A program made the position numbers and the translations under genes. Below are positions 1-6,235 of a DNA stretch of 6,235 nt, piece after piece. The notes below the pieces were generated by a model. That model was given only the letters and a program-made list of their open reading frames with translations, had not been told where the DNA came from and did no database searches. Origin of the DNA: Clostridia bacterium. GTDB lineage: Bacteria > Bacillota > Clostridia > Oscillospirales > Butyricicoccaceae. Each line of letters opens with the position of its first letter. The stretch's first letter is position 1. The DNA is taken from contig JAFYOK010000112.1 of the NCBI GenBank assembly GCA_017560175.1, positions 1 through 6,235 of the forward strand, in the 5' to 3' direction.

Positions 1-19
1 GGGCAATTAAGGCATAAAG

Positions 20-100
20 TCCTGCGGACAATGAAGAATGAAGTGTGGCCAATGGCCACATGAAAAATGAAGAATGAAAAATTGTTGTGCCTGCGGCGCA
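20..100. repeat. Direct-repeat and hairpin cluster
   Basis: The 13-mer AATGAAGAATGAA occurs at 30-42 and again at 66-78. Between the copies lies a perfect hairpin, TGTGGCCA / A / TGGCCACA (44-60). The cluster is bracketed by GTCC-TGC-GGAC (20-30) and TGTGCC-TGC-GGCGCA (86-100, one G-U pair). The arrangement looks like a short intergenic repeat element rather than a gene. Similar A-rich 'GAAGAATGAA' repeats occur in gut clostridial genomes as far as I recall, but this was not checked. Confidence 0.5.
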
Positions 101-120
101 TTGGTTAAAGAGGCATCGTA

Positions 121-167
121 CTTAGCCTTCCCCCCGGGGGAAGGGGGACCGCTTTAGCGGTGGATGA
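121..167 (-). repeat. Double-hairpin repeat unit, copy A
   Basis: Read on the minus strand, the unit starts TCATCCACC and has a small perfect hairpin (148-161, ACCGCT/TT/AGCGGT). A C/G-rich hairpin follows (126-144, CCTTCCCC pairing with GGGGAAGG), and the unit ends with a GGCTAAG tail. It has the same order and nearly the same length as copies B, C and D. Its head faces copy B across a 53-base spacer, and GATGAGGG (163-170) is an exact inverted repeat of CCCTCATC (218-225). Confidence 0.65.
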
Positions 168-220
168 GGGACTTTTCTTACAGGCTCAGAGTAAAATCTA
201 ATACGGCCAAATGGCCGCCC

Positions 221-268
221 TCATCAGTCACGGCAAGCCGTGCCAGCTTCCCCGTGGGGGAAGCCTTT
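221..268 (+). repeat. Double-hairpin repeat unit, copy B
   Basis: The order is head TCATCAGTC, small hairpin CACGGC/AA/GCCGTG (229-242), CCA, larger hairpin GCTTCCCC/GTG/GGGGAAGC (246-264), then a GCCTTT tail. The head TCATCAGTC, the CCAGCT between the hairpins and the GCCTTT tail closely match copy C between gltX and glnS. The loops and stems differ in sequence but keep their pairing, as expected of a structured repeat family. A further perfect hairpin (204-217) lies just upstream. Confidence 0.7.
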
Positions 269-272
269 AAAG

Positions 273-293
273 CCCACCCTTGATAAGGGCGGG
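273..293. other. Imperfect hairpin after repeat copy B
   Basis: CCC-A-CCCTT pairs with AAGGG-C-GGG around a GAT loop, with one A/C mismatch. It may be the worn remainder of a partner half for copy B. No U-rich tract follows on either strand, so it is not an obvious terminator. Confidence 0.35.
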
Positions 294-329
294 AGGAGAG
301 TTTGTCTAACCAATATTTCTTAAAAAATT

Positions 330-355
330 AACCCCCGACCGATCGGTCGGGGGTT
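330..355. terminator. Bidirectional rho-independent terminator
   Basis: This is a perfect 26-bp palindrome with an 11-bp stem (AACCCCCGACC) closing on a GATC loop. On the minus strand, which carries the LCP gene ending 13 bases away at 368, it is followed by a T-rich tract with six consecutive Ts (complement of 322-327). On the plus strand five Ts (354-358) follow the stem. It should end the LCP transcript and may also stop transcription entering from the left. Confidence 0.9.
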
Positions 356-367
356 TTTCCGTAGGAT

Positions 368-1402
368 TTAGTTTTCCAGGTGAATGATATTCAGCTCGTC
401 GACGGTAATATCGGTGGTGTAGGGGTTGATCTTTTCATTGATGTAGTCGACAGTAGACTGGGGATCAAGATAGACATAGTCACCGCCGTTGTACTTACCG
501 GTGGTGGTTCCGGGCATGACATCGAAAACAAGGCCGGTATCAAAATCCATGGTGGTTGCAACATTGAGGAAGAACCAGATCATATCCTTGACCGGCATGT
601 TGGTGTCGATGCTCTTGGACATGACTTCGATCATACCGCTGACCTGATCGAGAGAGAACTCATTGACCATCTTCTCGCCGACCGTCTTGAGGAAGTCGCG
701 CTGGATCTCCATGCGGCCGTAGTCGCTGGCGCTTGTACCACGATAGCGAACCAGCTGGATGGCCTTCTTGCCGTCCAGAACCTGATAGCCCTTCTTCAGG
801 TCGATGTGGAACTTGGGATCGGCATCGGCATGATACATATCAAAGGGGACGGTATATTCAACGCCGCCGATGACGTCGACCATCTCGATGAAGCTGTCCA
901 TCTTGATGAGGCAATAGTAGTCGGGATAAATACCGGTAACATCATAGATCAGACGGCGAAGCTCGTCCATACCGGCGCGGCCATAGGCGTTGTTGATCTT
1001 CTTGATCTTGATATTGACATCGACCATGGTATCTCGGGGAATAGAGACCATGGTGGCAGTATCCTTCTCGGTGTCGACCTGACCCAGCATGATGGTATCG
1101 GTGTTGTAGTCATCGCTGGTACCGGCCAGAACGAAAGTGTAAACGCCTTCCTTACGAACTTTCTCGCCGGAAGCCTCTTCGGTTTCCTCATCGGCAGGAA
1201 CTGTGGGGTCTTCCAGGGGTTCAGCTTCTTCGGAAGGCTCGATCTCTTCCTGGATCACAGGCTCGGGGATCGAAGCAAACTCAGGAGCCTGCAGGGTATC
1301 CCAGATGGTATAGCCGGAGTAGACGATAACCATCAGCAGGATGACGATGAGGGACTTGCGAAGGAAAGGATGCTTCTTTCTTGGTTTTTCGTGTTTATTC
1401 AT
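368..1402 (-). CDS. LytR-CpsA-Psr (LCP) family cell-wall protein
   Basis: The family's usual role is to transfer undecaprenyl-linked glycopolymers (teichoic acid or capsule-type) onto peptidoglycan at the outer membrane face. The protein has 344 residues. A basic N-terminus (MNKHEKPRKKHP) precedes one membrane segment (about 17-34), then an acidic, proline-rich linker (about 38-85) and the extracytoplasmic LCP domain (about 86-300). Visible LCP motifs are VLAGTSDD (91-98), NTDTIML (100-106), SIPRDT (120-125), INNAYGRAG (136-144) and LVRYRG...GRMEIQRDFL (217-238). The Arg expected in the R-x-D-T motif is Asn100, while Arg123, Arg219, Arg221, Arg230 and Arg235 are present. I chose ATG 1402 over the in-frame ATG at 1423 because AGGAG lies 8 bases upstream of it. 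It has its own promoter and terminator, so it is probably monocistronic. The family call is firm; the polymer transferred is unknown. Confidence 0.92.
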   Translation of the reverse strand: MNKHEKPRKKHPFLRKSLIVILLMVIVYSGYTIWDTLQAPEFASIPEPVIQEEIEPSEEAEPLEDPTVPADEETEEASGEKVRKEGVYTFVLAGTSDDYNTDTIMLGQVDTEKDTATMVSIPRDTMVDVNIKIKKINNAYGRAGMDELRRLIYDVTGIYPDYYCLIKMDSFIEMVDVIGGVEYTVPFDMYHADADPKFHIDLKKGYQVLDGKKAIQLVRYRGTSASDYGRMEIQRDFLKTVGEKMVNEFSLDQVSGMIEVMSKSIDTNMPVKDMIWFFLNVATTMDFDTGLVFDVMPGTTTGKYNGGDYVYLDPQSTVDYINEKINPYTTDITVDELNIIHLEN

Positions 1403-1410
1403 AATGATAA

Positions 1411-1415
1411 CTCCT
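1411..1415 (-). promoter_or_regulatory. Ribosome binding site of the LCP gene
   Basis: On the minus strand AGGAG stands 8 bases before the ATG at 1402-1400. It lies inside the longer reading frame starting at 1423, so it decides in favour of the shorter 344-residue protein. Confidence 0.85.
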
Positions 1416-1437
1416 GTAAACATAATAACGCTATTTT

Positions 1438-1446
1438 AGTATAGCA
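1438..1446 (-). promoter_or_regulatory. Extended -10 promoter for the LCP gene
   Basis: The minus strand reads TGCTATACT, a TGn-extended -10 box (TATACT). The best -35 at 17 bp is TGGCAA (1466-1461), only 3 of 6 matches, so activity would rest on the extended -10. The leader would be roughly 30 nt. The alternative start at 1423 would leave almost no leader, which again supports 1402. Confidence 0.55.
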
Positions 1447-1609
1447 CAAGACGGAAGGCTTTGCCACATTCGGTCATGTAAAATTAAAAAGAATTTTGAC
1501 ATTCTCTCTATTTCTGAGACGAAAGAAGAAGGGAAAATGTTCCAAGAAAAGTTAAGATCTTTTTAACCATAAAAAATCTGCAAAAACCTGTAGAAAGCCA
1601 CCGTTACCC

Positions 1610-1639
1610 TTGATTTGGAGGGGTTATCTGTTATATAAT
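1610..1639 (+). promoter_or_regulatory. Promoter of gltX
   Basis: A -35 of TTGATT (1610-1615) is followed after 18 bp by a perfect -10, TATAAT (1634-1639). Transcription would start near 1646, leaving a leader of about 100 nt before the gltX ATG. This is the best sigma-A type promoter in the window. Confidence 0.75.
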
Positions 1640-1689
1640 ATAAACTACTATGCTCTTTTTTAGAGGCATGGATAAAAAGTGTAAGATAT

Positions 1690-1709
1690 GCGTGCCGCAA
1701 AGGGTACGC
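1690..1709 (+). other. Hairpin in the gltX leader
   Basis: GCGTGCC (1690-1696) pairs with GGTACGC (1703-1709) around a six-base GCAAAG loop, giving seven base pairs including one G-U. No U-tract follows, so it is not a terminator. A weaker CTCT/AGAG hairpin (1653-1665) with a T-rich loop precedes it. It lacks the T-box signature (UGGNACC and stem I elements). It could be a stabilising or regulatory leader structure, or chance. Confidence 0.35.
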
Positions 1710-1746
1710 TTTGCTGAAAAATAAATGATTTAGGAGTGGTAAGCAA

Positions 1747-3393
1747 ATGGATAACAACAAGCTTGCGGAACTTTTATTCCCCCATATCAAGACAACTGCA
1801 CAACAATATCGTGAAGAGATCTACCCCAAGAGAGAACTGCCCGAAGGCGCAATGGTCACCCGTTTCGCCCCCAGCCCCACCGGCTTCCTGCACATCGGCG
1901 GTGTTTTCACATCGCTGGTCAACGAGCGCTGCGCCCATCAGTCGGGCGGCGTCTTCCTGCTGCGTATCGAGGATACCGACAAGAAGCGTGAGAAGGAAGA
2001 CGGTATCTCTGCCATCATCGACGGTCTGGACAGCTTCGGCATCCACTTCGACGAGGGTGTCAACAAGAATGGCGAGAGCGGCGCTTACGGCCCCTACACC
2101 CAGAGCTTCCGCGGTGAGATCTACCAGGCCTTCGTTAAGGAGCTGGTCGAAAAGGGTCTGGCTTATCCCTGCTTCTGCAGCGAGGAAGAGCTGACTGCCA
2201 TCCGCGCACAGCAGGAGATCGACAAGGCAATGCCCGGCTACCATGGCCAGTACGCCAAGTGCCGCGAGCTCACCTATGAGGAGATCGAGGCCAACATCAA
2301 GGCCGGCAAGAGCTATGTCATGCGTCTGCGTTCCCCCGGCAAGCCCGGCGGTAGAATCAAGTATAAGGATGTCATCAAGGGCAACATCGAGATGGACGAG
2401 AACATCGTCGACATCGTTGTCCTCAAGAGCGACGGCATCCCCACCTATCACTTTGCCCATGCTGTTGACGACAGCCTGATGGGCACCACACACGTCATCC
2501 GCGGCGATGAGTGGGTCCCCTCGGTCAACATCCACCAGCAGCTCTTCTATGTCCTGGGCATGAAGGCACCCAAGTATGCCCATGTTGCTCCCGTCATGAA
2601 GGAAGAAGACGGTTCCAAGCGCAAGCTGTCCAAGAGAAAGGACCCCGAGGCAGCTGTCAGCTACTTCACACAGGAAGGCTATCCCAAGGAGAGCGTTATC
2701 GAGTATCTGCTGACGCTGGCCAACTCCGGTTATGAGGATTGGAGACGTGCCAACCGCGACCTGCCCTACACCGAGTATAAGTTCCAGCTGGGTAAGATGG
2801 GCCAGTCCGGTCCCCTGTTCGACCTGCAGAAGCTGCACAGTGTTTCGGGCGATGTCATCTCCCGCATGACCGCCGAGCAGGTTGCCGAAGGTGCCACCGA
2901 GTGGGCCAAGGCTTTTGACGCTGATCTCTATGCCTGCCTGGCTGCCGACAAGGCTTATACAGAAGGTCTGTTTGCCATCGACCGCGGCGGCAAGAAGCCC
3001 CGTAAGGACATCGCCAAGTGGAGCGACGTTAAGGGCTACTGCGCATACTTCTTCGATGCTCTCTTCACACGTGATGAGGAGCTGGAGATGGACAAGGATC
3101 TGCAGAAGGAGATCCTCGAGCGCTACCTGGCCGTCTATAACGAGGCAGACGACAAGGATCAGTGGTTCAACCGCATGAAGGAGATCTGCCCTGCCATCGG
3201 CTTTGCTGCCGAAGTCAAGGAGTTCAAGGCTGCTGAGCCCGGTACATATAAGGGTCATGTCGGCGATGTTTCGTCGGTCGTCCGTGTTGCTGTCACCGGC
3301 CGCAAGAATACCCCCGACCTGCGCTCCATCATGGCACTGATGGGCCGCGACAAGTGCGAGCAGCGCATCAAGGACTATATCGCAGCTCTGTAA
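1747..3393 (+). CDS. gltX: Glutamyl-tRNA synthetase (GluRS)
   Basis: This cytoplasmic class Ib enzyme joins glutamate to tRNA-Glu using ATP. It has 548 residues, longer than the roughly 470-500 usual in bacteria. The catalytic fold opens with RFAPSPTGFLHIGG (39-52), where HIGG is the HIGH motif. The KMSKS equivalent is KLSKR (293-297). Cys142, Cys144 and Cys172 resemble the cysteine ligands of zinc-containing GluRSs, but a fourth ligand is not clear. The C-terminal half is the helical anticodon-binding domain and ends with a typical VAVTGRKNTPDLRSIMALMG stretch. About 35 residues precede the fold, where most GluRSs have only a few. The start is supported by AGGAG (1732-1736) 10 bases upstream. 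With glnS next door, a discriminating (Glu-specific) enzyme is expected, but specificity cannot be read directly here. No clear terminator separates it from glnS, so readthrough is possible. Confidence 0.96.
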   Translation: MDNNKLAELLFPHIKTTAQQYREEIYPKRELPEGAMVTRFAPSPTGFLHIGGVFTSLVNERCAHQSGGVFLLRIEDTDKKREKEDGISAIIDGLDSFGIHFDEGVNKNGESGAYGPYTQSFRGEIYQAFVKELVEKGLAYPCFCSEEELTAIRAQQEIDKAMPGYHGQYAKCRELTYEEIEANIKAGKSYVMRLRSPGKPGGRIKYKDVIKGNIEMDENIVDIVVLKSDGIPTYHFAHAVDDSLMGTTHVIRGDEWVPSVNIHQQLFYVLGMKAPKYAHVAPVMKEEDGSKRKLSKRKDPEAAVSYFTQEGYPKESVIEYLLTLANSGYEDWRRANRDLPYTEYKFQLGKMGQSGPLFDLQKLHSVSGDVISRMTAEQVAEGATEWAKAFDADLYACLAADKAYTEGLFAIDRGGKKPRKDIAKWSDVKGYCAYFFDALFTRDEELEMDKDLQKEILERYLAVYNEADDKDQWFNRMKEICPAIGFAAEVKEFKAAEPGTYKGHVGDVSSVVRVAVTGRKNTPDLRSIMALMGRDKCEQRIKDYIAAL

Positions 3394-3408
3394 TCGGATA
3401 TAGGCCAA

Positions 3409-3454
3409 TCCTCAGTCGCCTACGGCGCCAGCTCCTTTCAAAAGGAGCCTTTGG
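3409..3454 (+). repeat. Double-hairpin repeat unit, copy C
   Basis: The head is TCCTCAGTC, then hairpin CGCC/TAC/GGCG (3417-3427), CCA, hairpin GCTCCTTT/CA/AAAGGAGC (3431-3448) and a CCTTTGG tail. The plan is the same as copies A, B and D. It forms the left arm of the MITE-like element. Confidence 0.7.
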
Positions 3455-3485
3455 CTGGGCAGTGTTTTGAAAATATCGCTGCGCC

Positions 3486-3531
3486 GGAAGCCCTCTTTTG
3501 AAAGAGGGTGCACCCGAAGGGTGACGGGTGA
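3486..3531 (-). repeat. Double-hairpin repeat unit, copy D
   Basis: On the minus strand the unit runs TCACCCGTC, hairpin CACCC/TTC/GGGTG (plus positions 3511-3523), hairpin CCCTCTTT/CA/AAAGAGGG (3491-3508) and a CTTCC tail. It shares the TTTCAAAAG loop region with copy C and forms the right arm of the element. Confidence 0.7.
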
Positions 3532-3560
3532 TTGGCAATAACAAAGTCTATTTATATATC
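3532..3560 (+). promoter_or_regulatory. Candidate glnS promoter using the element's end
   Basis: TTGGCA (3532-3537, 5 of 6 matches to the -35 consensus) is followed after 17 bp by TATATC (3555-3560, 4 of 6). Transcription would start near 3567, about 23 nt before the glnS ATG. The -35 lies in the right inverted end of the repeat element and the -10 in native AT-rich DNA. It may supplement readthrough from gltX. Confidence 0.45.
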
Positions 3561-3571
3561 AAAATACATTC

Positions 3572-3576
3572 AGGAG
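3572..3576 (+). promoter_or_regulatory. Ribosome binding site of glnS
   Basis: AGGAG lies 13 bases before the glnS ATG at 3590, a somewhat long spacing. No better in-frame start is nearby, and the protein aligns with known GlnRS from its first residues, so the start stands. Confidence 0.7.
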
Positions 3577-3589
3577 TACAATCACGATC

Positions 3590-5251
<1,662 letters not shown>

Positions 5252-5252
5252 G

Positions 5253-6235
5253 ATGGCCTTTTATCTTGACAATGCCGCCACAACCGCCGTTCTGCCCCAG
5301 GCAGCGCAGGCAGCTATGGCGGTCATGACAGAAAATTATGGCAACCCTTCCTCTCTCCACGAGGGGGGCAGGTCGGCTCGCAATCTTTTGGACAAAGCAA
5401 GGGCGGAGATCGCCCTTGCTTTGGGCTGTCCGGAGAAATCGGTCTACTTCACTTCCGGCGGTACTGAGAGCATCAATACCGCTATCGAGGGGGCAGCCAT
5501 GAAGAACAAGCATCATGGCAAGCACATCATCTCGACAGCCATCGAGCACGATGCTGTCCTCAACAAGCTGACCGATCTCAAGAACAAGGGCTTTGAGATC
5601 ACCCTCATCGCTCCCGAGCGCGACGGTTCTGTTTCGCTGGACAAGCTGGTGGAGGCCATGCGCAAGGATACCATCCTGGTCACCATGCAAGGTGTCAACA
5701 ACGAGACCGGCGCCGTTCTGCCTTTTGCAGAAGCCGCTGCTGCCTATAAGAAGATCAACCCCAACGGCATCTTCCATCTGGATGGCGTACAGACCTTCCT
5801 CAAGCAGCCCATGCCTCTGAAGAACATCGATCTGGCCTCTGTTTCGGCCCACAAGATCGGTGGTGTCAAGGGCTGCGGTGCCCTCTTTGTCCGTCCCGGC
5901 CTGCAGATTCGTCCGCTGGTCTTTGGCGGCAATCAGGAGAGCGGTATGCGTTCGGGCACCGAAGGTATGCCCCAGATCGCCGCATTCATGGAAGCCTGTG
6001 CCTATCGCAAGGCAAACATGGCCGAAGCGGCTGCCCATATGGCGGCTCTCAAGACCCGTCTGATCGAAGGGGTCAAGGCCATCGGCGGCACCATCAATAC
6101 CCCCGAACATTCGGCCGATCATGTGGTCAATCTGTCCATGTGCAAGGGCCGCAGTGAGGTCTATATCCGTAGTCTCAGCGATCGCGGCTATTATGTCAGC
6201 GGCGGTTCGGCCTGCGCCCGCGGCAAGCAGAGCCA
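5253..6235 (+). CDS. Cysteine desulfurase (NifS/IscS-like), 3' truncated by window
   Basis: This is a PLP enzyme of aminotransferase class V that removes sulfur from cysteine as a protein-bound persulfide, for Fe-S clusters or tRNA thiolation. The open frame runs 327 codons to the window edge without a stop; about 50-70 residues are probably missing by family length. Motifs are YLDNAATT (4-11), FTSGGTES (66-73), IEH with His99 over PLP, HLDGVQ (Asp177, Gln180), SAHKIGG with PLP-lysine Lys201, RSGTEG (233-238) and the active-site GGSAC with Cys321. The ATG comes one base after the glnS stop, with only a weak AAGAAG-type purine tract upstream, so translation is probably coupled to glnS. The partner pathway (IscU-like, ThiI or MnmA) lies outside the window, so I give no symbol. 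The GGSAC form with ARGKQS following is slightly unlike the SGSAC of IscS. Confidence 0.93.
   Translation, partial: MAFYLDNAATTAVLPQAAQAAMAVMTENYGNPSSLHEGGRSARNLLDKARAEIALALGCPEKSVYFTSGGTESINTAIEGAAMKNKHHGKHIISTAIEHDAVLNKLTDLKNKGFEITLIAPERDGSVSLDKLVEAMRKDTILVTMQGVNNETGAVLPFAEAAAAYKKINPNGIFHLDGVQTFLKQPMPLKNIDLASVSAHKIGGVKGCGALFVRPGLQIRPLVFGGNQESGMRSGTEGMPQIAAFMEACAYRKANMAEAAAHMAALKTRLIEGVKAIGGTINTPEHSADHVVNLSMCKGRSEVYIRSLSDRGYYVSGGSACARGKQS

Larger units (their letters stand above)
1..367. other. Gene-free, repeat-rich intergenic region
   Basis: I see no credible coding region here: no reading frame with a ribosome binding site or a recognisable protein. The content is structural: a direct repeat and small hairpins (20-100), two oppositely oriented copies of a ~47-nt double-hairpin repeat (121-167 and 221-268), an extra perfect hairpin (204-217, six base pairs, AA loop), an imperfect hairpin (273-293) and a terminator (330-355). 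The gene that would lie to the left is outside the window. Confidence 0.75.
1403..1746. other. Divergent promoter region, LCP gene / gltX
   Basis: This AT-rich 344-base gap separates the two divergent genes. It holds an extended -10 promoter for the LCP gene near its left end and a consensus-like promoter for gltX at 1610-1639, followed by a leader of about 100 nt. Small inverted repeats (for example GTTAA...TTAAC, 1551-1567) are present without clear meaning. I found no T-box features and no convincing small gene in it. Confidence 0.7.
3404..3536. mobile_element. MITE-like palindromic element between gltX and glnS
   Basis: This 133-bp non-coding element is bounded by perfect 7-bp inverted ends, GCCAATC (3404-3410) and GATTGGC (3530-3536). 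The inverted similarity continues inward through two double-hairpin units (copies C and D) in tail-to-tail orientation around a short core (3455-3485). It encodes no protein and would need a transposase in trans if mobile. I see no convincing target-site duplication, so the exact ends and recent mobility are uncertain. It starts 10 bases after the gltX stop and could fold into a large cruciform or RNA structure affecting the gltX 3' end. Confidence 0.65.

Noticed and set aside
121..300. CRISPR array or tRNA/rRNA gene
   Set aside because: The repeats are inverted, few and variable in stem sequence, with no regular spacers. No tRNA-like cloverleaf or rRNA motif is visible.
380..1444. A 354-codon plus-strand frame opposite the LCP gene
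   Set aside because: It is again in register with the sense codons and has low-complexity Asp/Val/Ile/Gly composition. The LCP motifs, ribosome binding site and terminator all support the minus strand.
1496..1501. A perfect TTGACA as a -35 box for gltX
   Set aside because: At 16-18 bp spacing there is no -10-like sequence (the region around 1518-1525 is GACGAAAG-type). The promoter at 1610-1639 is far better.
1646..1746. T-box riboswitch ahead of gltX
   Set aside because: The leader is too short and has neither the UGGNACC T-box sequence nor a terminator/antiterminator pair.
1563..1790. A 75-codon minus-strand frame across the gltX promoter and start
   Set aside because: It covers the gltX promoter, leader and ribosome binding site, and its product resembles no family I know.
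1774..3408. A 544-codon open frame on the minus strand opposite gltX
   Set aside because: It is in exact register with the gltX codons. Antisense stops there require TTA, CTA or TCA codons in gltX, which this C-ending codon use avoids. Its product is Leu/Asp/Val-rich with no recognisable domain, and gltX is certain.
3431..3508. Hairpins after gltX as a classical rho-independent terminator
   Set aside because: The hairpins at 3431-3448 and 3491-3508 are strong, but neither is followed by a run of Us. They fit better as arms of the repeat element, though they might still slow transcription.

Overview
The window looks like a housekeeping stretch of chromosome from a moderately GC-rich clostridial Firmicute. 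The gut Oscillospiraceae/Ruminococcaceae (Faecalibacterium, Gemmiger, Subdoligranulum) are my best guess. The reasons are an LCP-family wall protein with a Gram-positive type N-terminus, AGGAG ribosome binding sites, strongly C-ending codons, AT-rich intergenic DNA and hairpin-rich interspersed repeats between genes. The genus is an inference; no rRNA or other marker is present.

Layout. Bases 1-367 hold no gene: there are short direct repeats, hairpins, two copies of a ~47-nt double-hairpin repeat, and a strong bidirectional terminator (330-355). Bases 368-1402 (minus) encode a membrane-anchored LytR-CpsA-Psr (LCP) protein, apparently a single-gene transcript with its own extended -10 promoter. 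Bases 1403-1746 form a divergent promoter region. On the plus strand follow gltX (glutamyl-tRNA synthetase, 1747-3393), a 133-bp palindromic MITE-like element (3404-3536), glnS (glutaminyl-tRNA synthetase, 3590-5251) and, one base after the glnS stop, a cysteine desulfurase gene (5253 to the window edge). The desulfurase runs off the edge just after its catalytic cysteine.

How the genes fit together. gltX and glnS supply the two related class I synthetases charging tRNA-Glu and tRNA-Gln. Having both implies direct formation of Gln-tRNA-Gln rather than sole reliance on the transamidation route. The desulfurase, apparently translationally coupled to glnS, could supply sulfur for tRNA thiolation, including the 2-thiouridine at position 34 of tRNA-Glu and tRNA-Gln. 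That link is an inference from context. The LCP protein belongs to cell-wall assembly and is unrelated.

I found no new system. The most unusual material is non-coding: four copies of one double-hairpin module, two of which form a palindromic element whose right end may provide the -35 box of a glnS promoter.
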